Assembly (NCBI RefSeq): GCF_013376455.1
Contig: NZ_CP045504.1
Location: forward strand, 1,901,501-1,965,500
Direction: 5' to 3'
DNA length: 64,000 nt
DNA from: Desulfolutivibrio sulfodismutans DSM 3696
GTDB lineage: Bacteria; Desulfobacterota; Desulfovibrionia; Desulfovibrionales; Desulfovibrionaceae
The first letter of the stretch is position 1, and every line of letters begins with the position of its first letter. Under the pieces are notes generated by a model. That model was not told the origin of the DNA and ran no database searches. It saw only the letters and a list, made by a program, of their open reading frames with translations. This document shows, piece by piece, positions 1-8,332 of this stretch. Made by a program: the position numbers and the translations under genes.

Positions 1-20
1 ATACCGGACAAGGAGACGAC

Positions 21-179
21 ATGGACAGATATGTCTGCAACATCTGCGGCTATGTGTACGATCCCAAGGACGGCGATCCGGACAACGGGGTCAAACCCGG
101 AACCAAATTCGAAGACCTCCCCGAGGACTGGGTCTGTCCGGTGTGCGGCGCTGCCAAGGACGAGTTCACCAAGGAATAA
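21..179 (+). CDS. rub: rubredoxin
   Basis: This 52-residue protein is a mononuclear Fe(Cys)4 cytoplasmic electron carrier. Two CxxCG-type knuckles are visible, CNICGY near residues 6-11 and CPVCGA near residues 39-44, with the usual aromatic residues ([19 protein letters not shown]). Length and motifs match canonical rubredoxins. A good Shine-Dalgarno sequence (aaggag) lies 5 bases before the ATG. The gene sits 67 bp upstream of the rubredoxin:oxygen oxidoreductase gene, the arrangement known from Desulfovibrio, so its likely job is to pass electrons from NADH-rubredoxin oxidoreductase to that enzyme. The promoter lies outside the window. Confidence 0.97.
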   Translation: MDRYVCNICGYVYDPKDGDPDNGVKPGTKFEDLPEDWVCPVCGAAKDEFTKE

Positions 180-246
180 CCGCCTGCCTCCATATTTCCC
201 TTCACACCGCCGGCCCCTGGCCGGCGGTCGTTTTGAGGAGACCTGC

Positions 247-1449
247 ATGAAACCCGTTGAAATCGTCAAAGACGTCCACTGGGTCGGGTCCGTGGAATGG
301 GATTGCCGCAATTTCCACGGCTATTCCACCTCCCCCCTGGGCACCACCTACAATGCCTATCTCATCCGCGACGAGAAGGTCACCCTGTTCGATACGGTCA
401 AGGCCGAATTCACAAACGAACTGTTGTGCAAAATCGCCCACCTGGTCAAACCCGGGGACATCGACTACATCGTGGTCAACCATGTGGAGATGGACCATTC
501 CGGAGCCCTGCCGGAGATCGTGGCCCAGGTCAAACCGGAGAAGATCTTCTGCTCCCCCATGGGCGAGCGGGCCCTGAAAGCGCATTTCGACGTGACCGGC
601 TGGCCCATCCAGGTCGTCAAGACGGGCGACGCCATAAGCATCGGCACGCGCACCCTGTCCTTTTTGGAAACCCGCATGCTGCACTGGCCCGACAGCATGG
701 CCACCTATATCCCCGAAGACAAGATCCTCATCACCAACGACGCCTTCGGCCAAAACATCGCCAGCAGCGAACGCTTTGCCGACGAGGTGGACCGCTCCGA
801 GCTGCATCGCCAGATGGTCCGCTATTACGCCAACATCGTGCTGCCGTTTTCGCCCATCACGCAAAAGATCATCGCCCAAATCGAATCCATGGGACTGGCC
901 ATCGACTATCTCCTGCCGGACCACGGGGTCATGTTCCGGGGGGCCGACGTGGCCTACGCCATTGAGGCCTACAAGGCCTTCGCCGCCCAAAAGCCCACGA
1001 AAAAGGCCGTGGTGGTTTACGACACCATGTGGCACTCCACGGAAAAGATGGCCGAGGCCATCGCCACCGGCCTTATGTCCGAAGGCCTGTCCGTCAAGAT
1101 CATGAACCTGCACGTCGTCGACCACAGCGACGTCATGGAAGAGGTGCTGGAGGCCGGGGCCGTGGTGGTGGGGTCGCCCACCCACAATAACGGCATGCTG
1201 CCCCGGGTGGCGGACATGCTGACCTACATGAAGGGCTTAAAACCTCAGAACAAGATCGGCGGAGCCTTCGGCTCCTACGGCTGGAGCGGCGAGGCCGTCA
1301 AGGCCGTGGCCGAGGCGCTTTCGGCCATGGGCATGGAGATGCCGACCGAGCCCCTGCGTTCCCTGTATGTCCCCAGGCACGAGGAGCTGGCCAAATATGT
1401 GGAGATGGGCCGGACCATCGGCCAGGCCGTGGTCGCCAAGGCGGGCTGA
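247..1449 (+). CDS. roo: rubredoxin:oxygen oxidoreductase (flavodiiron protein)
   Basis: This 400-residue flavodiiron protein reduces O2 (and in the family sometimes NO) to water with electrons from rubredoxin. It has an N-terminal metallo-beta-lactamase domain (about 1-250) and a C-terminal flavodoxin domain starting near residue 254. The diiron ligands expected from the Desulfovibrio gigas enzyme are at the same numbers: H79, E81, D83 and H84 in HVEMDH, H146, D165 and H226. The flavodoxin phosphate loop is YDTMWHSTEKM. The start was chosen at the ATG after the gaggag site; a longer frame reaching back to base 31 only overlaps rubredoxin out of frame. It forms an operon with rub. Confidence 0.97.
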   Translation: MKPVEIVKDVHWVGSVEWDCRNFHGYSTSPLGTTYNAYLIRDEKVTLFDTVKAEFTNELLCKIAHLVKPGDIDYIVVNHVEMDHSGALPEIVAQVKPEKIFCSPMGERALKAHFDVTGWPIQVVKTGDAISIGTRTLSFLETRMLHWPDSMATYIPEDKILITNDAFGQNIASSERFADEVDRSELHRQMVRYYANIVLPFSPITQKIIAQIESMGLAIDYLLPDHGVMFRGADVAYAIEAYKAFAAQKPTKKAVVVYDTMWHSTEKMAEAIATGLMSEGLSVKIMNLHVVDHSDVMEEVLEAGAVVVGSPTHNNGMLPRVADMLTYMKGLKPQNKIGGAFGSYGWSGEAVKAVAEALSAMGMEMPTEPLRSLYVPRHEELAKYVEMGRTIGQAVVAKAG

Positions 1450-1480
1450 CCGCCGCGCCCGTTTCCCGACGTTCGCCCAT

Positions 1481-1515
1481 AAAAAACGGCCCGGAACCGC
1501 ATGGTCCCGGGCCGT
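1481..1515 (-). terminator. intrinsic terminator of the HU gene
   Basis: A 9-bp GC-rich stem (1486-1494 with 1507-1515), extended by three more pairs, is followed on the minus strand by six T residues. It lies 30 bp past the HU stop codon and probably also stops roo transcripts from the other side. Confidence 0.8.
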
Positions 1516-1544
1516 CGTCATTTCGGCGATCAGGGGAAGGGAAC

Positions 1545-1820
1545 CTACTTCACTGCTTCCTTGAGGGCCTTGCCCACGGTAAACTTCACCGCCTTGGAAG
1601 CGGGAATCTTGATCTCCTTGCCGGTCTGGGGGTTGCGGCCGGTACGGGCGGCGCGCTCGGAAACCTTGAAGGATCCGAACCCGGTCAGGGTCACGGTTTC
1701 CCCGGCGGACAGGGCGTCCCGGATGACCTCGACCACGGCGTCGAGAGCCTTGCCGGCAGCCGCCTTGGTTTCGAATCCCGCTTTAACCTGTACCTTTTCG
1801 ATCAAATCAGCTTTGGCCAT
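1545..1820 (-). CDS. hup: HU-type DNA-binding protein
   Basis: This 91-residue histone-like protein bends and packs nucleoid DNA as a dimer. The full HU fold is visible: MAKADLIEKV helix, the VTLTGFGSF beta segment, and the basic arm with the signature GRNPQTGKEI followed by IPASKAVKF. Length is exactly that of the family. The start has a strong aggagaagg site. It lies 31 bp downstream of the MucR-like gene on the same strand, so the two are probably co-transcribed, and it ends at a clear terminator. Confidence 0.97.
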   Translation of the reverse strand: MAKADLIEKVQVKAGFETKAAAGKALDAVVEVIRDALSAGETVTLTGFGSFKVSERAARTGRNPQTGKEIKIPASKAVKFTVGKALKEAVK

Positions 1821-1851
1821 GTACCCTTCTCCTGCTTGCTTTCGGTTGATG

Positions 1852-2253
1852 TTATTTCGCGGCCTTCTGGGCTTTCTTTTCCCATAGCCGCATTTCCTTC
1901 ATTTTCTTGCGACGGTCACGCTGCAAGGCCTTGCAGACCAGGGGCGTGCCCTTCTTGAGGCCGTGCTTCTCCTTGTACTCCTCGGGGGTCAATCCGTGGG
2001 AGCCAAGGTGCTTTTTGGTGATGACCTTGAAGGCTTTGCCGCATTCCAGACAGGTGACGGTCTTTTCCTTTATCGCCTTTTTGGGGTCAAGTCCAAGTCC
2101 CGGCGCACTCTCGCTTGCACTGCATCCTTCGCTGATCTCCCGGATGCCGCCTGCGAGCCTTTTGACCATGGAGGTAATCTCCTCATCGGTCATGTTTCTC
2201 ACGGAAGCCTGCGCTTTCACAATCTCCAGGGCGCTTTTCAAATACTCTTCCAT
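1852..2253 (-). CDS. MucR/Ros-family zinc-finger transcriptional regulator
   Basis: This 133-residue protein has a MucR/Ros-type DNA-binding domain. An N-terminal helical part (MEEYLKSALEIVKAQ) leads to the zinc finger CLECGKAFKVITKKHLGSH (C-x2-C-x10-H-x3-H) and the family-typical GLTPEEYKEKHGL, then a basic tail (KALQRDRRKKMKEMR). The start was set at the ATG after ggaggaatca; an in-frame extension to 2463 lacks conserved sequence. Family members are global repressors of envelope, polysaccharide and cell-cycle genes and usually repress themselves. It is followed by the HU gene 31 bp downstream. Confidence 0.9.
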   Translation of the reverse strand: MEEYLKSALEIVKAQASVRNMTDEEITSMVKRLAGGIREISEGCSASESAPGLGLDPKKAIKEKTVTCLECGKAFKVITKKHLGSHGLTPEEYKEKHGLKKGTPLVCKALQRDRRKKMKEMRLWEKKAQKAAK

Positions 2254-2299
2254 TGATTCCTCCAAAGTCGATGATTCCGAAAATCGTTCCGGCGCGGCA

Positions 2300-2328
2300 A
2301 ACATGCTGTCAAATGGAGCGATTGTCAA
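2300..2328 (-). promoter_or_regulatory. sigma-70-like promoter for the MucR-like gene
   Basis: On the minus strand TTGACA (2323-2328) is separated by 17 bp from CATGTT (2300-2305). It would give a leader of about 40 bases before the regulator's ATG at 2253. This is a pattern match only. Confidence 0.45.
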
Positions 2329-2429
2329 TTGCCGCGATTCGAAATGCACGCCGAAGCCGGAGCCAAAGCCATAAAAAAGGCTGTCTCGACACGGCCGAAG
2401 TCGCATGCGTTCTTCGCCTGTTTTGTTTA

Positions 2430-2457
2430 GTATTACATATTCGCATAAAATACGCAA
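2430..2457 (-). promoter_or_regulatory. alternative upstream promoter for the MucR-like gene
   Basis: TTGCGT (2452-2457), 16 bp spacer, TAATAC (2430-2435) on the minus strand inside an AT-rich patch just past the Hsp20 terminator. MucR-type repressors favour AT-rich DNA, so this patch could also be an autoregulatory site; that part is inference. Confidence 0.4.
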
Positions 2458-2491
2458 AAACAAAACGGGCCTCTCCCGAAAGAAAGGCCCG
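2454..2491 (-). terminator. intrinsic terminator of the first Hsp20 gene
   Basis: The 7-bp stem cgggcct/aggcccg (2466-2472 with 2485-2491) is followed on the minus strand by a T-rich run, 28 bp beyond the Hsp20 stop codon. Confidence 0.75.
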
Positions 2492-2518
2492 CTTCTCCAT
2501 GGTGCGTGTCCCGACCGT

Positions 2519-2884
2519 CTATCCGGCCTGAATTTCGATCTTACGCGGCTGGGCCTTGGCGGCCTTGGGCAGGCTCACCTCCACCACCCCGTTTTTCAGG
2601 GTGGCCTTGATCCGCTCCTTGTCCACAATGTGCGACAGGGTGAAGCTGCGGAAGTATTCGCCCGAGCCGAATTCCACATGCCCGATCTTGCGTTTTTCCG
2701 GGGCGTCGTATTCCGCCTTGCCGGAAATTTTTATCTCATCCTCGTTTAAGTCGATGACCAGATGCTCCTTGTCCACGCCGGGCATATCCAGCAGGAGCAG
2801 GAACCCGTCATCGGTCTCGATGATATCCGTGGCCGGTTTGACCCGGGGCAATCCCTTTTCGGTCTTGGCGGCGTTTTCGTTCAT
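2519..2884 (-). CDS. small heat-shock protein, Hsp20/alpha-crystallin family
   Basis: This 121-residue ATP-independent holdase binds unfolding cytoplasmic proteins. The alpha-crystallin domain spans about residues 17-110, with the conserved DMPGVDKEHLVIDL strand region and the late motif LKNGVVEVSLPK. A C-terminal I-x-I motif (IEI) that docks neighbouring subunits is present. The start follows a ggagg site; an in-frame extension to 3034 is unlikely. It lies 215 bp from a second Hsp20 gene on the same strand; the two differ clearly in sequence, so they are paralogues, not a recent duplication. Confidence 0.95.
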   Translation of the reverse strand: MNENAAKTEKGLPRVKPATDIIETDDGFLLLLDMPGVDKEHLVIDLNEDEIKISGKAEYDAPEKRKIGHVEFGSGEYFRSFTLSHIVDKERIKATLKNGVVEVSLPKAAKAQPRKIEIQAG

Positions 2885-3011
2885 GGCCGATTCCTCCCTG
2901 GCGCGATGATGGCGCCGTGTTCTCGGGGGGGCGTCACGCCCCGTTCCCGCGGCATGTGTTTTTTCATGGCGGAGGACGATCGGGAAAATCCTTGTCCTGG
3001 CGGGATGACCG

Positions 3012-3039
3012 AACATACGCGCCGGGTTTTCCAAGGCAA
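3012..3039 (-). promoter_or_regulatory. possible promoter for the first Hsp20 gene
   Basis: TTGCCT (3034-3039), 16 bp, TATGTT (3012-3017) on the minus strand in the spacer between the two Hsp20 genes. Confidence 0.4.
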
Positions 3040-3099
3040 CCCGCTGCCTCCAGCCTCCGCCCGTCGCCCGCAGTCGGCGACACCGCTACAAAAACCGCG

Positions 3100-3513
3100 C
3101 TACTGGGCGTCGATGCTGATTTTTTTGGGCTTGCTCTCTTCCGCCTTGGGGATGACCACCTCCAGGACGCCGTCTTTCATCTTGGCCGTGACCTTGTCCC
3201 GGCTAATTCCCGCCTGGATGTTCACCACCCGCTGGAAAAAGCCCGTGGGCCGTTCCTGGCGGTAGAATTTCCCCTTGACGCCCTTTCGTTCGCCCTTGAT
3301 GACCAGGCTCGAATCGGTCAAGGTCAGATCCAGGTCGCCAATGTCCATGCCCGGGATCTCGCACTGGACGTAAATGCTCTCTGCATCCTCGCTGATGTTG
3401 AGCGGGGGATAGGCCAGACTCCTCTGGCTTATGGAAAGCGGCGTCCAGAGCGATTCGAGCAGCCTGTCGAAGGGATTCGACGTGCCGTAAAAAGGACTCA
3501 AATCGATAACCAT
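3100..3513 (-). CDS. small heat-shock protein, Hsp20/alpha-crystallin family (second copy)
   Basis: This 137-residue Hsp20 has an N-terminal arm typical of the IbpA-like or spore-protein-like group (MVIDLSPFYGTSNPFDRLLE), then the crystallin domain (PPLNISEDAESIYVQCEIPGM, MKDGVLEVVIPK) and a C-terminal I-x-I-type ISI motif. The ATG at 3513 was preferred because gggagg sits 8 bases before it; a GTG at 3522 overlaps the ribosome site itself. It has its own promoter upstream. Together with the neighbouring Hsp20 and htpG it makes a protein-folding stress cluster. Confidence 0.93.
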   Translation of the reverse strand: MVIDLSPFYGTSNPFDRLLESLWTPLSISQRSLAYPPLNISEDAESIYVQCEIPGMDIGDLDLTLTDSSLVIKGERKGVKGKFYRQERPTGFFQRVVNIQAGISRDKVTAKMKDGVLEVVIPKAEESKPKKISIDAQ

Positions 3514-3546
3514 GGCATGCACCTCCCAATGTTTTTATCGAAAAAA

Positions 3547-3574
3547 AGGATAATCCGGGCTGGGCCGTTGTCAA
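3547..3574 (-). promoter_or_regulatory. sigma-70-like promoter for the second Hsp20 gene
   Basis: TTGACA (3569-3574), 16 bp spacer, TATCCT (3547-3552) on the minus strand, about 35-60 bp before the Hsp20 start codon. No inverted-repeat CIRCE element was seen. Confidence 0.6.
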
Positions 3575-3628
3575 CGCCGCCAGAGCCGCTTTCCCGGGCA
3601 ATGCCCGGCTGCCGGGGTGCAGCGGCCC

Positions 3629-3656
3629 TTGACATCATGGTCCGGCGACTTACCTG
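3629..3656 (+). promoter_or_regulatory. possible promoter for the zinc-ribbon gene
   Basis: TTGACA (3629-3634) with TACCTG 16 bp further on (3651-3656). The -35 box is perfect; the -10 box is poor. Confidence 0.35.
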
Positions 3657-3688
3657 ATATCCGCAAAAAAACTCCCCGGAGGATCACC

Positions 3689-3901
3689 GTGCCCCTCTAC
3701 GAATACGCCTGCCCCGCCTGCGATGCCCATTTCGAGGAACTGGTGTCCGTGCATAGCGACGCGCCCCCGAAGTGTCCCCGCTGCGGCCACGAGGCCTGCA
3801 CCCGCGTCCTGTCCGCCACCTCGGCCGTGCGCCCGGGACAGACCACCCTGCCCCGCTTCGAAACCCATTCCTCGGGATGCGGCGGCGGCGGGTTCTCCTG
3901 A
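3689..3901 (+). CDS. FmdB-family zinc-ribbon protein
   Basis: This 70-residue protein begins with the family signature VPLYEYACPACDAHFE and carries two CxxC knuckles (CPAC, CPRC) that should bind one zinc, followed by a Gly-rich tail (SSGCGGGGFS) typical of the putative regulatory protein FmdB family. It starts at a GTG preceded by cggagga. The family's function is not settled; it was named from formamidase and methane-metabolism loci. htpG follows 91 bp downstream on the same strand. Confidence 0.88.
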   Translation: MPLYEYACPACDAHFEELVSVHSDAPPKCPRCGHEACTRVLSATSAVRPGQTTLPRFETHSSGCGGGGFS

Positions 3902-3992
3902 GCCGGATAGCCCGCGCGCCCTGGCGGCGCGCTTCAGATTCACCCGCTTCCCTGGCGGGCACACCACCTTATTTCCTACAAAGGAGCGCATC

Positions 3993-5906
3993 ATGCCGGA
4001 CAAAAATCCGGGTTCCACCCATGAGTTCAAGGCCGAGATACGCCAACTGCTGGAGATCATCACCCATTCCATCTACACCAATCGCGAAATCTTTTTGCGC
4101 GAACTCGTCTCCAACGCCTCCGACGCCCTGGACAAGCTGCGCTTCGAGACCGGGCGCGGCACGGCCGTGGCCAATCCCGAACTGCCGCTGGAAATCCGCA
4201 TCACGGCCGACAAGGAGGCGGGCATCCTGACCATCGCCGACACGGGCCTGGGCATGACCCATGACGAACTCATCGAGAACATCGGCACCATCGCCCGTTC
4301 CGGGTCCGCCGAATTCCTGAAAAAGCTCGCCGACAACAAGGACGCCGCCTCGGGCATCATCGGCCGCTTCGGGGTGGGATTTTATTCCGTGTTCATGGTG
4401 GCCAAAAACGTGGTCCTGACCACGAAATCCCTGCTTTCCGACGCGCCCGCCGTGCGCTGGGAGTCCGACGGTTCCGGCTCCTACGCCATTACCTCCGGCC
4501 CCGAAGACGCCGTCCGGGGCACGCGCATCGAGATCCATTTGAAGGACGAGGCCAAGGAATTCGCCGACCCCGAGCGCATCAAGACCATCATCCGCAAGCA
4601 TTCCAACTTCATTTCCTTCCCCATTTACGTGGGCGAGGAGAAGGTCAACACCGTCCCGGCCCTGTGGCGGGAATCCAAGTTCTCGGTCACGCCCGAGCAG
4701 TACAAGGAGTTCTACGAGTTTTTGACCTTCGACACCGAGGAGCCGCTTCTGACCATCCACGTCTCCGTGGATGCGCCGGTACAGTTCAACGCCCTGCTTT
4801 TCATCCCCAAAACCCCCATGGACCTCTTCGGCATGCGCCCCGAGGCCCGGGGCCTGGACCTCTACGTGCGCCGGGTGCTCATCCAGCACGAGACCAAGGA
4901 TCTTCTGCCCGAATTTCTGGGATTCGTGCGCGGCGTGGTGGACACCGAAGACCTGCCCCTGAACATCTCCCGGGAGACCCTCCAGGAGAACCGGGTGCTG
5001 CGCAAGATCGCCTCCACCATCACCAAGCAGGTTCTCGACCGGCTGGGACAGATGGCCAAGGACGACGCCGAGAAATACGCCGACTTCTGGCGCGAGCACG
5101 GCCGGGTCATGAAGCTCGGCTACGGCGACTACCTGCACCGCGAGGCCTTTGCGGATCTTGTGCGCTTCGAGTCCTCGGCGCTTCCCCCGGAACCCGGCAA
5201 GCCCGCGCCCCTGGCCTCGCTGGCCGACTACGTCACACGGGCCAAATCCGGCCAGAAAAACATCTACTTCCTCTCCGGCCCCTCCAGGGCCGCCCTGGAC
5301 TTAAACCCCACCCTGGAAATCTTCCGGGACAAGGGCCTTGAGGTCCTCTATCTGCTGGAGCCCATCGACGAATTCGTCATGGAATCCGTGCGCGCCTACA
5401 AGGAACTGACCCTGACCTCCGCCGACCGGGCCGCGCCCGGCGATCTGGCCGCCTTCGAGAGCGTGGCCGCGGCGGACGCCCCGGCCCCCCTGTCTGCGGA
5501 CCAGCAGGCCGCCCTGCCCGGCCTGACGGCCGCCGTCAAGGCCGTCCTGGGCGAACGGGTTGTCGACGTGCGCCTGTCCGAACGCCTGCGCAAGAGCCCC
5601 TCCTGCCTGGTCGGTCCCGACGGCGACCCCTCGGCCGGGATGCAAAAGATCATGCGCATGCTGGCCAAGGACGAGACCCCGCCAAAAAAGATCCTGGAGC
5701 TCAACCCCGACCATCCGCTTCTGCGCAACCTTTTGCGCATCCACCAGGCAAGCCCGGACGACCCGTTTTTGGCCACGGCCGCCAACCAGCTTTTGGACGC
5801 GGCCCTGCTCCTGGACGGCTATCTGGCCGACCCGCACCAGATGGTGGACCGGGTCACCTCCATCCTGACCGACGCCAGCGGTTGGTACGCCGACCTGAAG
5901 AAATAG
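3993..5906 (+). CDS. htpG: molecular chaperone HtpG (bacterial Hsp90)
   Basis: This 637-residue protein is a dimeric ATP-dependent chaperone. The N-terminal GHKL ATPase is clear: [30 protein letters not shown] (the catalytic Glu and Mg-binding Asn helix), [11 protein letters not shown] and [13 protein letters not shown]. The middle domain includes [18 protein letters not shown], and a C-terminal dimerisation domain follows. The ATG was chosen by the aaaggag site and by the match of its first residues to the family; the frame extends upstream through the zinc-ribbon region without conservation. A strong hairpin follows the stop. Confidence 0.97.
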
Positions 5907-5932
5907 GCCGCCGCGCCGCTGCCCAAAAACGT

Positions 5933-5974
5933 CGGCCCCCGTCCCGGACATGGTTCCGGGGCGGGGGCCGTTTT
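5933..5974. terminator. bidirectional terminator between htpG and gapA
   Basis: A long GC-rich hairpin (cggccccc paired with gggggccg, extended inward) is followed by TTTT on the plus strand and by a T-rich stretch on the minus strand. It separates the convergent htpG and gapA genes. Confidence 0.8.
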
Positions 5975-5997
5975 CGTGCCGTTTGGCGCGGGGCGGG

Positions 5998-7014
5998 CTA
6001 GATGCCCTTTGCGGCCATGAGCTTGATCAGGTCGCCCACGCGGCAGGAATAGCCCCATTCGTTGTCGTACCAGGCCACGACCTTGGCCAGGTTGCCGTTT
6101 TGGACCACGGTGTATTCTTCCTCAATGATGCCCGAACGGGGGTCGCCCTTGTAGTCCATGGAGACCAGGGGCTCGGTGGCGTAGCCCAGGATGCCCTTGA
6201 GCCCGCCCTCGGAGGCGGCCCGAAGCGAGGCGCGCAACTCCTCGGTGGTGGTGGATTTCTCCAGGGTGCAGGCGAAATCCACGACCGACACCGTGGGCGT
6301 GGGCACGCGCAGGGAATAGCCGCCGAACTTGCCTTTGAGCTCCGGAATGACCAGGGCCACGGCCTGGGCCGCGCCCGTGGAGGTGGGGATGATGTTCATG
6401 GCCGCAGCCCGGGCCCGGCGCAGATCCTTGTGCGGCAGGTCCAGGATGCGCTGGTCGTTGGTGTAGGAATGGATGGTGCACAAAAGTCCGCTGATGATGC
6501 CGAACTTCTCGTGCACCACCTTCACGGCCGGGGCCAGGCAGTTGGTGGTGCAGGAGGCGTTGGAGAGGATGTGGTGCTTCTCGGGATCGTACAGGTGGTC
6601 GTTGACCCCGAGCACGATGGTGATGTCCTCTTCCTTGGCCGGGGAGGAGATGATGACCTTCTTGGCCCCGGCGTCCAGGTGGGCCTTGGCCTTGGGGCCG
6701 GTGCGGAAGATGCCCGTGGACTCGATGACCACGTCCACGCCCATGGCCCCCCAGGGAATCTCCCTGGGATCGCGCAGGGCGAAATTCTTGATCTCCCAGC
6801 CGCCGAAGACGATGACGTCGTCTTTTACCTCGACGTCGAACGTGGAACGGCCGTAGTTGGTGTCGTAGCGCAGCAGGTGCGCGTTGGTTTTGACGTCAAA
6901 GAGGTCGTTGACGGCCACCACTTCCATGGATTCGGGGTGCTGCTCGCGCATGGCTTTCAGCACCTGGCGGCCGATGCGGCCAAATCCGTTGATGCCTACC
7001 TTGAGTTTGGTCAT
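5998..7014 (-). CDS. gapA: glyceraldehyde-3-phosphate dehydrogenase, type I
   Basis: This 338-residue glycolytic enzyme oxidises glyceraldehyde-3-phosphate to 1,3-bisphosphoglycerate with NAD. The Rossmann start [12 protein letters not shown] and the active-site loop [12 protein letters not shown] are intact; the catalytic pair is C155 and H182 ([10 protein letters not shown]). An Asp follows the second beta strand (AVNDLFD), consistent with NAD use. The start is preceded by taaggagac. The GAF-domain gene lies 12 bp upstream on the same strand, so the two form an operon. Confidence 0.97.
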   Translation of the reverse strand: MTKLKVGINGFGRIGRQVLKAMREQHPESMEVVAVNDLFDVKTNAHLLRYDTNYGRSTFDVEVKDDVIVFGGWEIKNFALRDPREIPWGAMGVDVVIESTGIFRTGPKAKAHLDAGAKKVIISSPAKEEDITIVLGVNDHLYDPEKHHILSNASCTTNCLAPAVKVVHEKFGIISGLLCTIHSYTNDQRILDLPHKDLRRARAAAMNIIPTSTGAAQAVALVIPELKGKFGGYSLRVPTPTVSVVDFACTLEKSTTTEELRASLRAASEGGLKGILGYATEPLVSMDYKGDPRSGIIEEEYTVVQNGNLAKVVAWYDNEWGYSCRVGDLIKLMAAKGI

Positions 7015-7026
7015 ATATATGTCTCC

Positions 7027-7590
7027 TTAGTCCTCGAAAATACGGTATTCATACGCCGTGAGCATCTCGTAGTCGGTTTTCAGCGCCTGATGCAGCCTGG
7101 CGTTCTCGATGGCGATGGCGCTTAGGTCTGCAATGGACTGAAGAAATTCCTTTTCCGCCGCATCGAACTCGCGCACGTCTCCGGCGTAGACCCGCAGCAC
7201 GCCGATGGCCTTTCCGTCCACGGTAAGCGGGGCCACGGCCACGGCGTGGATGCCCTCTTCCCGGGCGGCCTCGGGATATTGGAAGCGCGGATCGGCGCAG
7301 GCGTCGGCGATGCACACCACGCCGCCGCCGAACAGGGCCTCGCGGTCCACCTCGCTTTTGGCCACTTCGACCGGGCCCTTGCGCAGGTAGTTGCGGCTTA
7401 AGCCATACGTCGCCCCGGCCCGCAGCATTTTTCCGGATTTGCCCAGAAGCCGCAGGGTGCAGCCCTTGGCGTCCATGGCCTTGGCCGTCTGCTCCACGAT
7501 CTTTTCCAGGACGGTGGCGGGATCGAGGCTGGAATTGATGGCCGACACGGCCTCATGCAGTCCCCTGTAGAATCGCTCGTATCTGTCCAT
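7027..7590 (-). CDS. GAF-domain protein
   Basis: This 187-residue protein is essentially one GAF domain (about residues 19-165), with ILEKIVEQ-type entry helix, a central sheet (GCTLRLLGKSGKML), and the VAVAPLTVDGKAIGVLRVYAG strand pair. No kinase, cyclase, DNA-binding or other output domain is fused to it. GAF domains bind small ligands or redox cofactors; the ligand cannot be read from the sequence. It directly precedes gapA (12 bp), a pairing that hints at sensing linked to central carbon or redox state, which is inference. The start follows aggatgacc. Confidence 0.88.
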   Translation of the reverse strand: MDRYERFYRGLHEAVSAINSSLDPATVLEKIVEQTAKAMDAKGCTLRLLGKSGKMLRAGATYGLSRNYLRKGPVEVAKSEVDREALFGGGVVCIADACADPRFQYPEAAREEGIHAVAVAPLTVDGKAIGVLRVYAGDVREFDAAEKEFLQSIADLSAIAIENARLHQALKTDYEMLTAYEYRIFED

Positions 7591-7761
7591 TGGTCATCCT
7601 CCTTGCCGACGAATCGGAAGTTGTCCGACATTTCGCCGGACGCGGCGACGGCGGTTTTGCCGTTGCGCCACAGGGCGTCCGGACGGCGTTTCCCTGAAAC
7701 ATGAAACGACCGGGCTCTCCCTGCGCAAAAAAACGGGAAAACGAAAGACCGGCCGTTTCTT

Positions 7762-8316
7762 CTATGAACTATTCGCGTCCGTATGGGAAGGGTGTCCGTG
7801 TGGCGTTTTCCCGGCAGGACGATGTCGGAGGAGGGACAACGGGAAAGGGCCGCCTTCCCCGGGGTCTTTTTCAGAAAGGGCACGAAGGGCGACGCGGATG
7901 CTGCGAAGCAGCGCCAGGGCGTCACCCACGGCGGCCCCGTCGCAATCCGGCAGCAACCCGGTGATGATGGCCGCCTCGTTTTTCCTGACGGCGGCCAGCC
8001 GGTCGCGGCCAACGTCGGTCAACACCATGCGCTTTGATCGTTTGTGGCGGGGATTGTCCACGAAGGCCGCCAGCCCCATGTCCCGCAATTCGTTGCACAC
8101 GATCTGCACGCACTGGCGCGAAAGGCCCAGGGCGGCGGCCATATCCGGCACCGTGGCCGAATCCAGGCGGCCGAGCAGGTCCGCCACCCGGACCTGGGGC
8201 GTGCGCAGTCCGGAGCGTTCATGCACCGCGTCCATGCCCAGCGCCAGGAGATCCCGCAGGGCGAAAACCTCGCGAAAAAGGTCGTGCAGCCGCTCCCCCG
8301 GGCAGACAGTCGTCAT
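7762..8316 (-). CDS. MarR-family transcriptional regulator
   Basis: This 184-residue protein carries a MarR-type winged helix: a helical N-terminus (LHDLFREVFALRDLLALGMDAVHE), recognition region VPDMAAALGLSRQCVQIVCNELRDMGL and wing FVDNPRHKRSKRMVLTDVGRDRL. The last 40 residues are low-complexity and may be disordered. It lies 16 bp downstream of the methyltransferase gene in the same direction. Two TGACAA-N5-TTGTC palindromes sit upstream of that operon and are the natural candidates for its operators, so it probably represses its own operon. Confidence 0.88.
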   Translation of the reverse strand: MTTVCPGERLHDLFREVFALRDLLALGMDAVHERSGLRTPQVRVADLLGRLDSATVPDMAAALGLSRQCVQIVCNELRDMGLAAFVDNPRHKRSKRMVLTDVGRDRLAAVRKNEAAIITGLLPDCDGAAVGDALALLRSIRVALRALSEKDPGEGGPFPLSLLRHRPAGKTPHGHPSHTDANSS

Positions 8317-8332
8317 GGGCGATATCCTTGGA

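Noticed and set aside
31-246. N-terminal extension of the flavodiiron protein frame to base 31
   Set aside because: It overlaps rubredoxin in another frame; the ATG at 247 has a ribosome site and gives ligand numbering identical to the D. gigas enzyme.
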